Source: Agromyces mangrovi (GTDB taxonomy: Bacteria > Actinomycetota > Actinomycetes > Actinomycetales > Microbacteriaceae). From it: a stretch of 64,000 bases of DNA. The translations under genes and the position numbers were made by a program. The notes beneath the pieces are model-generated. The model made no database searches and was not told where the DNA came from. It was given only the letters and a program-made list of their open reading frames with translations. Position 1 is the first letter of the stretch; each line of letters starts with the position of its first letter. The DNA lies in contig NZ_AP027737.1 of assembly GCF_030296695.1 (NCBI RefSeq), positions 1,302,001 to 1,366,000 of the forward strand, read 5' to 3'. This document shows positions 57,103 through 64,000 of this stretch, piece by piece.

Positions 57103-57318
57103 CCCGACCCGGCAGTTCACTCGCCGGCCGGCTCGCCGAGTCGATGAGCAGTGAGCGGGCGTCGACACGGCTCCCCCCGAACGAGGGTCAGTGTGTTCCC
57201 CGATGCCGCATCGGCGACCCCGGAGCACCATGGCGACTGGCGGGCGCTCGGGGCTCGTCCCATCACACCGAAGTCACACCGGAGCCGACGGCTCCATCGG
57301 GGGAAAGGGACGATCATC

Positions 57319-58686
57319 ATGGCTCAGCAGAGCAGCGGATCGGGCGCGAAGCGCTCGTCCACGAAGTCCGGCTCGACGTCCAGGTCGAGCGCATCATCGA
57401 AGTCGAAGGCGTCATACAGCTACTCGGAGTCGGGCGAGTTCGCCGCGGGTGACGCCTGCGGCACCGCGCTCATCGATGGGTTCGGGTTCACCTCCAAGCC
57501 CGTGGTCTGGGCCGACATCGACGGCATGGCCGTCGTCGAGGGCGACATCGTCATCGGCACGGTCGAGGAGGCGCTCGAGCGCGACGTGTCGAAGCTCACG
57601 AGCGATCCCGAGGGGCTGCAGTTCTCGGTCGGCATCAGCGGGGCGCAGTTCCGCTGGCCGAACGGGCGGGTCCCGTTCGAGATCGACCCGGGGCTCACGA
57701 ACCAGTCGCGCGTGACCAACGCGATCGCCCACTGGGAGTCGAACACGCCGCTCGAATTCGTGCAGCGCACGACCGAGACCGACTTCGTCCGCTTCGTGGG
57801 CGGCAGCGGCTGCTCATCGCACGTCGGTCGCCGCGGCGGCATGCAGCAGATCACGCTCGGCACGGGATGCTCGCTCGGCAGCACGATCCACGAGATCGGG
57901 CACGCCGTCGGGCTCTGGCACGAGCAGTCGCGCGAGGACCGCGACACGTTCGTGGAGATCAGGTTCGCGAACATCACCGCGGGCAAGGAGCACAACTTCA
58001 ACCAGCACATCTCCGACGGCGACGACCTCGGCGCGTACGACTTCGGGTCGATCATGCATTACTCCGCCACCGCGTTCAGCAAGAACGGACAGCCGACGAT
58101 CGTGCCGCGCGTGCCGCTCCCGGCGGGCGTCACGATGGGCCAGCGCAACGGGCTGAGCGCCGGTGACATCAACGGCGTGAAGCTCATGTACCCGAACCTG
58201 AACTGGCCGAAGGCGCCGATCCTCGACATCACGAAGCGCCCCGACATCGAGGTCTTCAAGAACCCCGCGATCGACGGCCCGAAGCGCGTCAAGGAGATCG
58301 TGAAGGAGCCGGTGAAGGAGATCCAGAAGGAGGTCGTGAAGGATCCGGCGAGCGACCCGATCAAGCGGCCGCCGAGCGACCCGGTCACCCTCATCGAGGG
58401 CCTCGGCACGCTCGTCGAGAACGTGCGCGTGAACCCGCGCGAGCTCGTCACCAACCCGTTCGCCGGACGCGGCGCACTGCCGTTCGTGCTGGGGCGGCAG
58501 AGCGACTTCGTGAGCCACTACCAGGAGGCGCTGGCCGGCGGCCAGGGGCTCGGGGGCGGGGCGGATGCCGCGGAGATCGCGCAGGCTCGGGCGATCGCGC
58601 TCGCAGATGCCGTGACCGCGCTCGACCAGGTGCGCGTGACCCTCGCGGCACTCGCAGAGGACCTCGCGAACGAGGCAGGGGTCTAG
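57319..58686 (+). CDS. Astacin-like (M12A) metalloprotease without signal peptide
   Basis: A 455-residue protein. The first 37 residues are Ser/Lys-rich and not a signal peptide. The catalytic site is HEIGHAVGLWHEQSREDRD at 191-209 (HExxHxxGxxHExxRxDRD), with the Met-turn SIMHYSA at 244-250, so the zinc site is complete. After residue 310 comes a Lys/Glu-rich stretch of short repeats (KEIVKEPVKEIQKEVVKDP, 325-343) and then about 110 residues ending in helices. Two bases separate it from the ATP-grasp gene. The protease might process, or its KE-rich tail might be the substrate of, that ligase. A GGGGGAAAGGGA site precedes the ATG. Confidence 0.88.
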   Translation: MAQQSSGSGAKRSSTKSGSTSRSSASSKSKASYSYSESGEFAAGDACGTALIDGFGFTSKPVVWADIDGMAVVEGDIVIGTVEEALERDVSKLTSDPEGLQFSVGISGAQFRWPNGRVPFEIDPGLTNQSRVTNAIAHWESNTPLEFVQRTTETDFVRFVGGSGCSSHVGRRGGMQQITLGTGCSLGSTIHEIGHAVGLWHEQSREDRDTFVEIRFANITAGKEHNFNQHISDGDDLGAYDFGSIMHYSATAFSKNGQPTIVPRVPLPAGVTMGQRNGLSAGDINGVKLMYPNLNWPKAPILDITKRPDIEVFKNPAIDGPKRVKEIVKEPVKEIQKEVVKDPASDPIKRPPSDPVTLIEGLGTLVENVRVNPRELVTNPFAGRGALPFVLGRQSDFVSHYQEALAGGQGLGGGADAAEIAQARAIALADAVTALDQVRVTLAALAEDLANEAGV

Positions 58687-58688
58687 CC

Positions 58689-59684
58689 ATGGTGCTCGTG
58701 GTCAGCTACGAGGAGGACGACCACACCGCGGCCGTCGTCGCGCGCCTGCGCGGCGACGGCCGCGGTGTGGCCCTGCTCGACACGTCCCGCCTCGGGGCAT
58801 CCGACTCCCTCGAGCTCGAGTACCGCACGGGGCACGCCCCTGCGGTGCGGCTGCACACGCCCGACGGCGAGTTCGACCTGCTCGCCGAGCGCGCCGGGTG
58901 GTGGCGCCGGCTCTCGGGCTTCGCGCCCGACCCCGCGATCGACGACCCGGCGGCGATCGGCTTCGTCTCGAGCGAGCTGGGCGAGGTCTTCGAGGGCGCC
59001 GTCGGGGCGCTCGACCTCGACTGGATCAACCCGCCTGCGGCCGACGCCCGCGCGCACCACAAGCCGCTGCAGTGGGCGCTCGCCTCCCAGCTCGGGTTCG
59101 ACCTGTCGCGCACGGTCGTCACGCGCGACCCTGCGCGGGCGCGGGCGTTCGTCGACGAGGTGGGCCTCGGTCGCGTGGTGACCAAGGCGTTCCTCGCCCG
59201 CACCGACGCATGGCGCGAGACGCACGTGCTCGACGCCGACGACCTCGAGCGGCTGGATCAGGTGCGGTACGCGCCGACCATCCTGCAGGAGTACGTGCCC
59301 GGGGTCGACCTGCGCGTCACGGTCGTCGACGGGGTCGCGTACGCGGCCGAGATCGACGCGACCGGGACGAGCCTGCCGAGCGACATGCGCATGGTGCTCG
59401 ACGAGGCGACCGTGCGCGCGGTCGAGCTGCCCGCCGGCGTCGCCGACCTGCTCGGCCGCCTCATGCGCCGGCTCGGGCTCATCTACGGCGCGATCGACCT
59501 GCGGCGCACGCCCGACGGCCGGTACGTGTTCCTCGAGGTGAACCCGGCCGGGCTCTGGCTGTTCGCCGAGGAGCGCGCGGGCCTGCCGATCACGGCCGCG
59601 GTCGCCGACGCGCTCGCGGCGCGCGACGGCGGGCGCCCGCGGGGTGTGCGCGCGGCAGCCGACGGTGGGATGGTGGTCGCATGA
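58689..59684 (+). CDS. ATP-grasp ligase, MvdD/graspetide-synthetase-like
   Basis: A 331-residue RimK-type ATP-grasp protein. LQEYVPGVDLRVTVVDGVAY, then YGAIDLRRTPDGRYVFLEVN and PAGLWLFAEERAGLPITAAV, follow the pattern of microviridin/graspetide ligases, including the catalytic Arg, Asp and the Glu-x-Asn metal site. Such enzymes form ester or amide links between side-chain carboxylates and Ser/Thr/Lys, or join amino acids to peptides. No small precursor gene is evident, so the modified partner may be the astacin protein encoded two bases upstream or the small protein overlapping downstream. The N-terminal domain (VLVVSYEEDDHTAAVVARLR) is the usual pre-ATP-grasp fold. Confidence 0.88.
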   Translation: MVLVVSYEEDDHTAAVVARLRGDGRGVALLDTSRLGASDSLELEYRTGHAPAVRLHTPDGEFDLLAERAGWWRRLSGFAPDPAIDDPAAIGFVSSELGEVFEGAVGALDLDWINPPAADARAHHKPLQWALASQLGFDLSRTVVTRDPARARAFVDEVGLGRVVTKAFLARTDAWRETHVLDADDLERLDQVRYAPTILQEYVPGVDLRVTVVDGVAYAAEIDATGTSLPSDMRMVLDEATVRAVELPAGVADLLGRLMRRLGLIYGAIDLRRTPDGRYVFLEVNPAGLWLFAEERAGLPITAAVADALAARDGGRPRGVRAAADGGMVVA

Positions 59685-60019
59685 GCACGAGATTCGGGGT
59701 CGTCGCGGTCGACGACGCGGCGTCGCCCGGCACCGCGACGGTGCTGGTCACGGTCGAGGACGCGTCGCTGCAGGACGCCTCGTCCACCCGCGTCGCGGAG
59801 ACGACGCTCGAGGCCGTGCGCATCGACGGGGGCACGAGCATCCCGTTCTCGATCGAGGTGGGCGACGTGCCCGTCGACGCGATCGTGCGCGTGCACGTCG
59901 ACTTCGACGGCGACGGCATCCTCGCCGAGGGCGACCTGCTCACGGTGCAGTCGATTCCGGTGGAGGTGCTGGGCACGGATGCGGCGAGCGCCGGCGTCGT
60001 CCCCGTGCGCGTGATCTGA
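59681..60019 (+). CDS. YbaY-like small beta-rich protein
   Basis: A 112-residue protein dominated by strands, with VTVEDASLQDASSTRVAETT, then IPFSIEVGDVPVDAIVRVHV and DFDGDGILAEGDLLTVQS. The VEDaSLqDasS pattern matches the YbaY domain of bacterial lipoproteins, although no signal peptide or lipobox is present here, so it is cytoplasmic. Its ATG overlaps the ATP-grasp stop (ATGA). It could be a scaffold, an inhibitor of the protease, or a substrate rich in Asp and Thr. The function of YbaY domains is not known to me. Confidence 0.65.
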   Translation: MSTRFGVVAVDDAASPGTATVLVTVEDASLQDASSTRVAETTLEAVRIDGGTSIPFSIEVGDVPVDAIVRVHVDFDGDGILAEGDLLTVQSIPVEVLGTDAASAGVVPVRVI

Positions 60020-60081
60020 GCCGCATCCCGGGCATCCGCCCGCCCCTTCCCGCCGCGCCCGACGTGATGCACGATGGGGGC

Positions 60082-61740
60082 ATGGGAGGCGAAGGCACGA
60101 CGGCCATGCCGCGACTGACGGACGCGCAGTGGGAGCGGTTGACCCGATACGGCGTCGCCGTCGACACGGCGGTGGGCGACGTGCTGTTCCGCACCGGCGA
60201 GCGCTGGTACGACCTGGTGCTCGTCGAGCGCGGCGCTGTCGATGTCGTGCGCGACGAGCTGCCGTGGGCGGGCGAGGCGACGATCGCGACGGTCGGCCCG
60301 CGCGGGTTCGTCGGCGAGCTCGGGCTGCTGAACGGACAGCGCGCGTTCCTCACCGCACGCGTGTCGGAGGCCGGCACCGTGCACCGCATCGACCACGCCG
60401 GCCTCACCCGGCTCATGGCCGAGGACGATGAGCTGTGCGACCTCATGCTGCGCGCGCTGTGGGCCAGGCGTGAGCAGCTGCGCTCCGGCCCGGCAGCGTG
60501 GACGCTGAAGATCGTGGCATCCGACCGCACCGTCGAGGGCCACGCCCTGCGCCGCTACGTCGAGCGCCTCGAGCTCGTGCACACCTGGGTCGATCCCGAC
60601 GACGTGCCGGCCGACTACCTGAACGTGCACGACCTCACCGAGGACGACCTGCCCATCGCGATCGTGCAGGGCGAGTACCTGCGCAACGCGACGCCCGGGC
60701 AGGTGGCCGAGTTGCTCGGCCTCGCCTACACGGCCGACGACGATGTGGCGGTCGACCTCGCCGTCGTCGGCGCGGGCCCGGCGGGGCTGGCCGCCGCGAT
60801 CTACGGGGCATCCGAGGGCCTGCGCACTGTGTTGCTCGATTCGGTCGCGCCCGGCGGGCAGTCGGCGTCGACCTCGCGCATCGAGAACTACCTCGGGTTC
60901 CCGTTCGGCGTGAGCGGCGACGCGCTCACCGCGCAGGCGTCGCTGCAGGCGTTCAAGTTCGGCGTGCAGGTCGTCGCGCCGTGCGAGGGCGTGCGGCTCG
61001 AGCACGACGGCGGCCCGCTGCGGCTCGTGCTCGCCGACGGCACGACCGTCGACGCGCGTTCGGTGATCGTCGCGACGGGCGTCTCGTACCGCACGCTCGC
61101 GCTGCCGCGCTGGGCCGACTTCGAGGGCGCGGGCATCTCGTATGCGGCCACGGCGCTCGAGATCCGTCAGGCCGCGGGGCGCGACGTGGTCGTCGTCGGC
61201 GGCGCGAACTCCGCCGGGCAGGCGGCGCTCGCGCTGGCGGCGAGCGGCTGCCGCGTGCACCTGGTCGTGCGCAGCGACGACATCGGGGCGCGCATGTCGA
61301 GCTACCTCGTCGACCGCATCCGCGAGGATCCGCGCATCGAGGTGCACGCCGGCACCGAGGTCGGCGAGCTGCACGGCGAGGGCGCGCTCGAGGCGGTCGC
61401 CCTCAGGGCGACGGGCGGAGCGGATGCCCCGGGGGAGCGCGTCGCCTGCAGCCAGCTGTTCTGCTTCATCGGCGCCGAGCCGTCGACCGGCTGGCTCGCC
61501 GACGTCGACCGCGACGACCACGGGTTCGTGCTCACCGGCGCCGACGTGCTCGGCCTCGGCGACGAGTGGCAGGCGGTCGGCCGCATGCCGCTGCCGTTCG
61601 AGACGTCGATACCCGGCGTGTTCGCCGCGGGCGACGTGCGCCGCGGGTCGATGAAGCGGGTCGCGGCGGCCGTCGGCGAGGGCTCCAGCGCCGTGGCATC
61701 CGTGCACCGCGCCCTCGCCGCGATGGAGGTGCCGGCATGA
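60082..61740 (+). CDS. cNMP-binding domain fused to thioredoxin-reductase-like flavoprotein
   Basis: A 552-residue protein. Residues 20-135 form a cyclic-nucleotide-binding beta roll (GDVLFRTGERWYDLVLVERG, FVGELGLLNGQRAFLTARVS). A short linker domain follows, then two Rossmann folds: VDLAVVGAGPAGLAAAIYGA (FAD) and VVVVGGANSAGQAALALAAS (NADPH). The redox CxxC of thioredoxin reductase is absent: the position reads GISYAATALE. The C-terminal IPGVFAAGDVRRGSMKRVAA is kept. It is therefore a thioredoxin-reductase relative that cannot reduce thioredoxin in the classical way. It overlaps the UBP zinc-finger gene (ATGA). Confidence 0.88.
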   Translation: MGGEGTTAMPRLTDAQWERLTRYGVAVDTAVGDVLFRTGERWYDLVLVERGAVDVVRDELPWAGEATIATVGPRGFVGELGLLNGQRAFLTARVSEAGTVHRIDHAGLTRLMAEDDELCDLMLRALWARREQLRSGPAAWTLKIVASDRTVEGHALRRYVERLELVHTWVDPDDVPADYLNVHDLTEDDLPIAIVQGEYLRNATPGQVAELLGLAYTADDDVAVDLAVVGAGPAGLAAAIYGASEGLRTVLLDSVAPGGQSASTSRIENYLGFPFGVSGDALTAQASLQAFKFGVQVVAPCEGVRLEHDGGPLRLVLADGTTVDARSVIVATGVSYRTLALPRWADFEGAGISYAATALEIRQAAGRDVVVVGGANSAGQAALALAASGCRVHLVVRSDDIGARMSSYLVDRIREDPRIEVHAGTEVGELHGEGALEAVALRATGGADAPGERVACSQLFCFIGAEPSTGWLADVDRDDHGFVLTGADVLGLGDEWQAVGRMPLPFETSIPGVFAAGDVRRGSMKRVAAAVGEGSSAVASVHRALAAMEVPA

Positions 61741-62069
61741 CGGAGCTCGCTCCGCCGCCGCAGGGCACCGGGTGCGCGTCGTGCATCGAGGCCGGCGGCT
61801 GGTGGTGGCACCTGCGCCGCTGCGTCGAATGCGGGTTCATCGGATGCTGCGACTCGTCGCCCGCCCGGCACGCACGCGAGCACGCGATGGCGCACGGGCA
61901 CGCGGTGATGACGAGTTTCGAACCCGACGAGGACTGGTTCTGGGACTTCGAGCGCGAGGCCGGCGCACGACCCGTGCCGCTCTCGCCGCCGCTCTCGCGG
62001 CCGCTGGACCAGCCCTGCCCCGGCCCGGCGGGCAGCGTGCCCGACGACTGGGAATCGCTCGTGCGCTGA
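61737..62069 (+). CDS. UBP-type zinc-finger protein
   Basis: A 110-residue protein with GCASCIEAGGWWWHLRRCVE, CGFIGCCDSSPARHAREHAM and AHGHAVMTSF: the Cys/His spacing of a ubiquitin-carboxyl-hydrolase-type (UBP) zinc finger. The C-terminal part is Pro-rich. In Actinobacteria such small proteins are regularly encoded directly after cNMP-thioredoxin-reductase fusions, as here with a four-base overlap, so they probably form a complex or share electrons. The ligand is unknown, since these bacteria generally lack ubiquitin. Confidence 0.88.
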   Translation: MTELAPPPQGTGCASCIEAGGWWWHLRRCVECGFIGCCDSSPARHAREHAMAHGHAVMTSFEPDEDWFWDFEREAGARPVPLSPPLSRPLDQPCPGPAGSVPDDWESLVR

Positions 62070-62166
62070 CGCACGCCACGGCGAGTACGCTCTGCGATCG
62101 CGATGCGGACAACACCCCTGTTCTCGGGGATGGTCGGCGGACGAAATCGGCCGCTACGTTGTCGAC

Positions 62167-62682
62167 ATGGTGCTGACCGATGGCTACTCCGAGTCCCTGT
62201 TCGATGCGTTCCTGACCTGGGTGCTCGTCGACCTCGCCGGGTGGTTCGCCAGTCTCGGGATCTGGCTCGATGTGGCGAATGTGATCCTGGTGACACTGGG
62301 TATCGTCGTCACCTTCTGGATCGCCACCCACACGACCCCCAGGCGAGATCTCCAGAACATTCGTCTCGGCTACGAGGCAGCTGTGGCCGCCGAGAAGCTC
62401 GGTCACATCGATGCTCAGATCGCTGCGCTCTCATACGCATCGCACGCGGCTCGACGCGTCAAACGTCGCTACTTCGCGGCTGGCGGATACTGGTGGCCGG
62501 TCGCAATCGGCGCCGCGGTCGGCGTGGGCTGGTGGTTGCTGATGACGCCGGTCGCGGCGAGCCATTCAGCTTCCCTTCTCAATCTGTTGATCTTCTCGGT
62601 CGCCGGAGCCGTGGCATACGGGCTGCTGGCAGCGCTCTTCGAGTGGCTCGAGTCGATCTACACCGCTCGCTGGGGAAACTGA
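62167..62682 (+). CDS. Hypothetical membrane protein
   Basis: I do not recognise the family. The 171-residue protein has four hydrophobic segments: FLTWVLVDLAGWFASLG, IWLDVANVILVTLGIVVTFW, YWWPVAIGAAVGVGWWLLM and SLLNLLIFSVAGAVAYGLLA. The first pair is separated from the second by a 50-residue helical, Arg-containing loop (IRLGYEAAVAAEKLGHIDAQ). Its base composition is less GC-rich than its neighbours, so it may be a recent arrival. A TACGTT box ends six bases before the ATG. Confidence 0.6.
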   Translation: MVLTDGYSESLFDAFLTWVLVDLAGWFASLGIWLDVANVILVTLGIVVTFWIATHTTPRRDLQNIRLGYEAAVAAEKLGHIDAQIAALSYASHAARRVKRRYFAAGGYWWPVAIGAAVGVGWWLLMTPVAASHSASLLNLLIFSVAGAVAYGLLAALFEWLESIYTARWGN

Positions 62683-62733
62683 TCGTGACCTCCGCACGGC
62701 TGCCCCACAGCCAGACGCCCCTAGTCTGATGCC

Positions 62734-63531
62734 ATGGGACGACGTGACGAGGTCGAGTGCTGGCTGACCGACATGGACGGCGTGCTCGTGCACGAGAACC
62801 ACGCCCTGCCCGGCGCGGCCGAGCTGTTGCAGCAGTGGCGTGACACCGGCACCCCGTTCCTGGTGCTGACGAACAACTCGATCTTCACCGCGCGCGACCT
62901 GTCGGCGCGCCTGCGGGCGTCGGGGCTCGAGGTGCCCGAGGAGTCGATCTGGACCTCGGCGCTCGCGACGGCCGACTTCCTGAAGCAGCAGCAGCCGGGC
63001 GGCACCGCGTTCGTGATCGGCGAGGCGGGCATCCTCACCGCGCTGCACGAGGCGGGCTTCATCATGACCGAGTCGGACCCCGACTTCGTGGTCGTCGGCG
63101 AGACCCGCAACTACTCGTTCGACGCGATCACCAAGGCGATCCGCTTCATCGGCAAGGGGTCGCGGTTCATCGTGACGAACCCGGATGCCACGGGCCCCAG
63201 CGCCGACGGACCGCTGCCCGCGACGGGGGCGATCGCCGCGATGATCACCAAGGCGACCGGGCGGGAGCCCTACGTGGTCGGCAAGCCGAACCCGATGATG
63301 TTCCGGTCGGCGCTCAACAAGATCGGCGCGCACTCGGAGAACACCGCGATGATCGGCGACCGCATGGACACCGACATCGTCGCGGGCATCGAGGCCGGGC
63401 TGCACACGATCCTCGTGATGACCGGCATCAGCGACCAGAGCGAGATCGACAAGTTCCCGTTCCGCCCGTCGGAGGTCATCGAGGGCGTGCACGAGCTCGT
63501 GGCATCCGGCCCCATCGAGACCGAGCTGTAG
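62734..63531 (+). CDS. HAD-IIA family hydrolase (NagD-like)
   Basis: A 265-residue phosphatase. ECWLTDMDGVLVHENHALPG is HAD motif 1 with the nucleophile DxD, FLVLTNNS motif 2, VGKPNPMMFRSALNKIG motif 3 with Lys and ENTAMIGDRMDTDIVAGIEA motif 4. The insertion between motifs 2 and 3 is of the NagD type. It removes phosphate from a small phosphorylated metabolite, commonly a sugar or nucleotide. A TAGTCT box lies six bases before the ATG, so the transcript may be leaderless. It is convergent with the nucleoside hydrolase. Confidence 0.92.
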   Translation: MGRRDEVECWLTDMDGVLVHENHALPGAAELLQQWRDTGTPFLVLTNNSIFTARDLSARLRASGLEVPEESIWTSALATADFLKQQQPGGTAFVIGEAGILTALHEAGFIMTESDPDFVVVGETRNYSFDAITKAIRFIGKGSRFIVTNPDATGPSADGPLPATGAIAAMITKATGREPYVVGKPNPMMFRSALNKIGAHSENTAMIGDRMDTDIVAGIEAGLHTILVMTGISDQSEIDKFPFRPSEVIEGVHELVASGPIETEL

Positions 63532-63540
63532 CCGGCCGCC

Positions 63541-64000
63541 CTACGCCAGGCGGGCGACCGCGTCGACCATCCCGTTCCAGAAGCGCGGCACGTCGATGTC
63601 GACCGCCACGTGCGCGTTCGGCTCGCGCGCGAGCATGCCGTCGAAGTCGACCACCGTCGCACCGCTCGTCTCGGTGCCGGCCAGCTCGACGTCGAGCCGC
63701 GTGTGCACGGTCGTGATGCAGCCCGGGTCGGTGAGCACCGCCACCGCGACCGGGTCGTGCAGCGGGCCATCGGGCATGCCGAACACCTCGGCGTTGGTGT
63801 GGCAGAAGAAGTCGAGCAGCTCGTCGGCGAACGCCGCGGTGCGATTGCCGGCCGACGCGATGCGCGCCTGCACCTCGCTGGTGACGAGCGCGCGGTGGGT
63901 CGTGTTCAGCCCCACCATCGTGAACTCCACGCCGCTGCCCAGCACGATCGCGACCGCGTCGGGGTCGACCCACGCGTTGAACTCGGCGTACGGCGTGACG
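63541..64000 (-). CDS. Nucleoside hydrolase, C-terminal part (cut by window edge)
   Basis: About 153 residues are inside the window and the gene continues beyond the right edge. VTPYAEFNAWVDPDAVAIVL, then GVEFTMVGLNTTHRALVTS and DGPLHDPVAVAVLTDPGCI match inosine-uridine type nucleoside hydrolases; the HDP triplet is the late calcium and substrate ligand, and AEFN with WVDP also belongs to the active site. The enzyme splits ribonucleosides into base and ribose. The N-terminal DxDxxxDD calcium motif is outside the window. It might salvage nucleosides together with the neighbouring phosphatase. Confidence 0.85.
   Translation of the reverse strand, partial: VTPYAEFNAWVDPDAVAIVLGSGVEFTMVGLNTTHRALVTSEVQARIASAGNRTAAFADELLDFFCHTNAEVFGMPDGPLHDPVAVAVLTDPGCITTVHTRLDVELAGTETSGATVVDFDGMLAREPNAHVAVDIDVPRFWNGMVDAVARLA

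Overview
The window is chromosomal DNA from a high-GC actinobacterium, most likely a member of the Microbacteriaceae (Agromyces/Microbacterium type). The reasons are the strong G/C bias at third codon positions, tightly packed genes with ATGA/GTGA overlaps, several starts directly behind a -10 box (leaderless mRNAs), and core genes such as purA and argG that read like this family. The octamer GGCATCCG (or CGGATGCC) is very frequent across the backbone. At least ten genes are broken by exactly one missing base in a short G or C run, which looks like consensus error in the assembly rather than biology.

Layout. 0-14.2 kb: a partial SDR, chorismate mutase, an EamA transporter, then acyl-CoA/fatty-acid type catabolism (alcohol dehydrogenase, SDR, MaoC hydratase, thiolase, two acyl-CoA dehydrogenases, TetR, thioesterase, APH-like kinase, acyl-CoA ligase). 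A Phd-like gene, a P-loop kinase and a YefM-YoeB toxin-antitoxin pair interrupt it. 14.2-27.6 kb: a minus-strand island with visibly lower GC and almost no GGCATCCG. It holds an RCC1-repeat/CFI-box protein, a type III restriction subunit, a type III methyltransferase, an FRG-domain protein, a structured intergenic stretch, a reverse transcriptase, and a UvrD-like helicase with a C-terminal nuclease domain. It looks like a defence island. 27.6-31 kb: ArfB, a methyltransferase and a LuxR regulator.

31-40 kb: a branched-chain-type ABC importer (five genes) and an SDR/quinone oxidoreductase/TetR/SDR group. These share a palindromic operator with two loci at 2.0 and 10.05 kb, so one TetR repressor probably controls importer and catabolic genes together. 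40-53.5 kb: CsbD-like stress protein, GNAT, XRE regulator, LLM oxidoreductase, MFS exporter, alkyl-sulfatase-like hydrolase, a PheRS-like single-chain protein, purA joined in frame to a DUF3151 gene, argG and an SpoU-type RNA methyltransferase. 53.6-57.1 kb: a Mn/Zn/Fe ABC importer with its DtxR/MntR-type regulator and two operators. 57.3-60.0 kb: a compact operon of an astacin-like metalloprotease without signal peptide, an MvdD-like ATP-grasp ligase and a small YbaY-like protein, a candidate peptide or protein modification system. 60.1-64 kb: a cNMP-binding/thioredoxin-reductase-like flavoprotein, a UBP zinc finger, a membrane protein, a HAD phosphatase and a partial nucleoside hydrolase.

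The spaces between genes carry several families of palindromic repeats (about 60-77 bp), two of which recur tens of kilobases apart.
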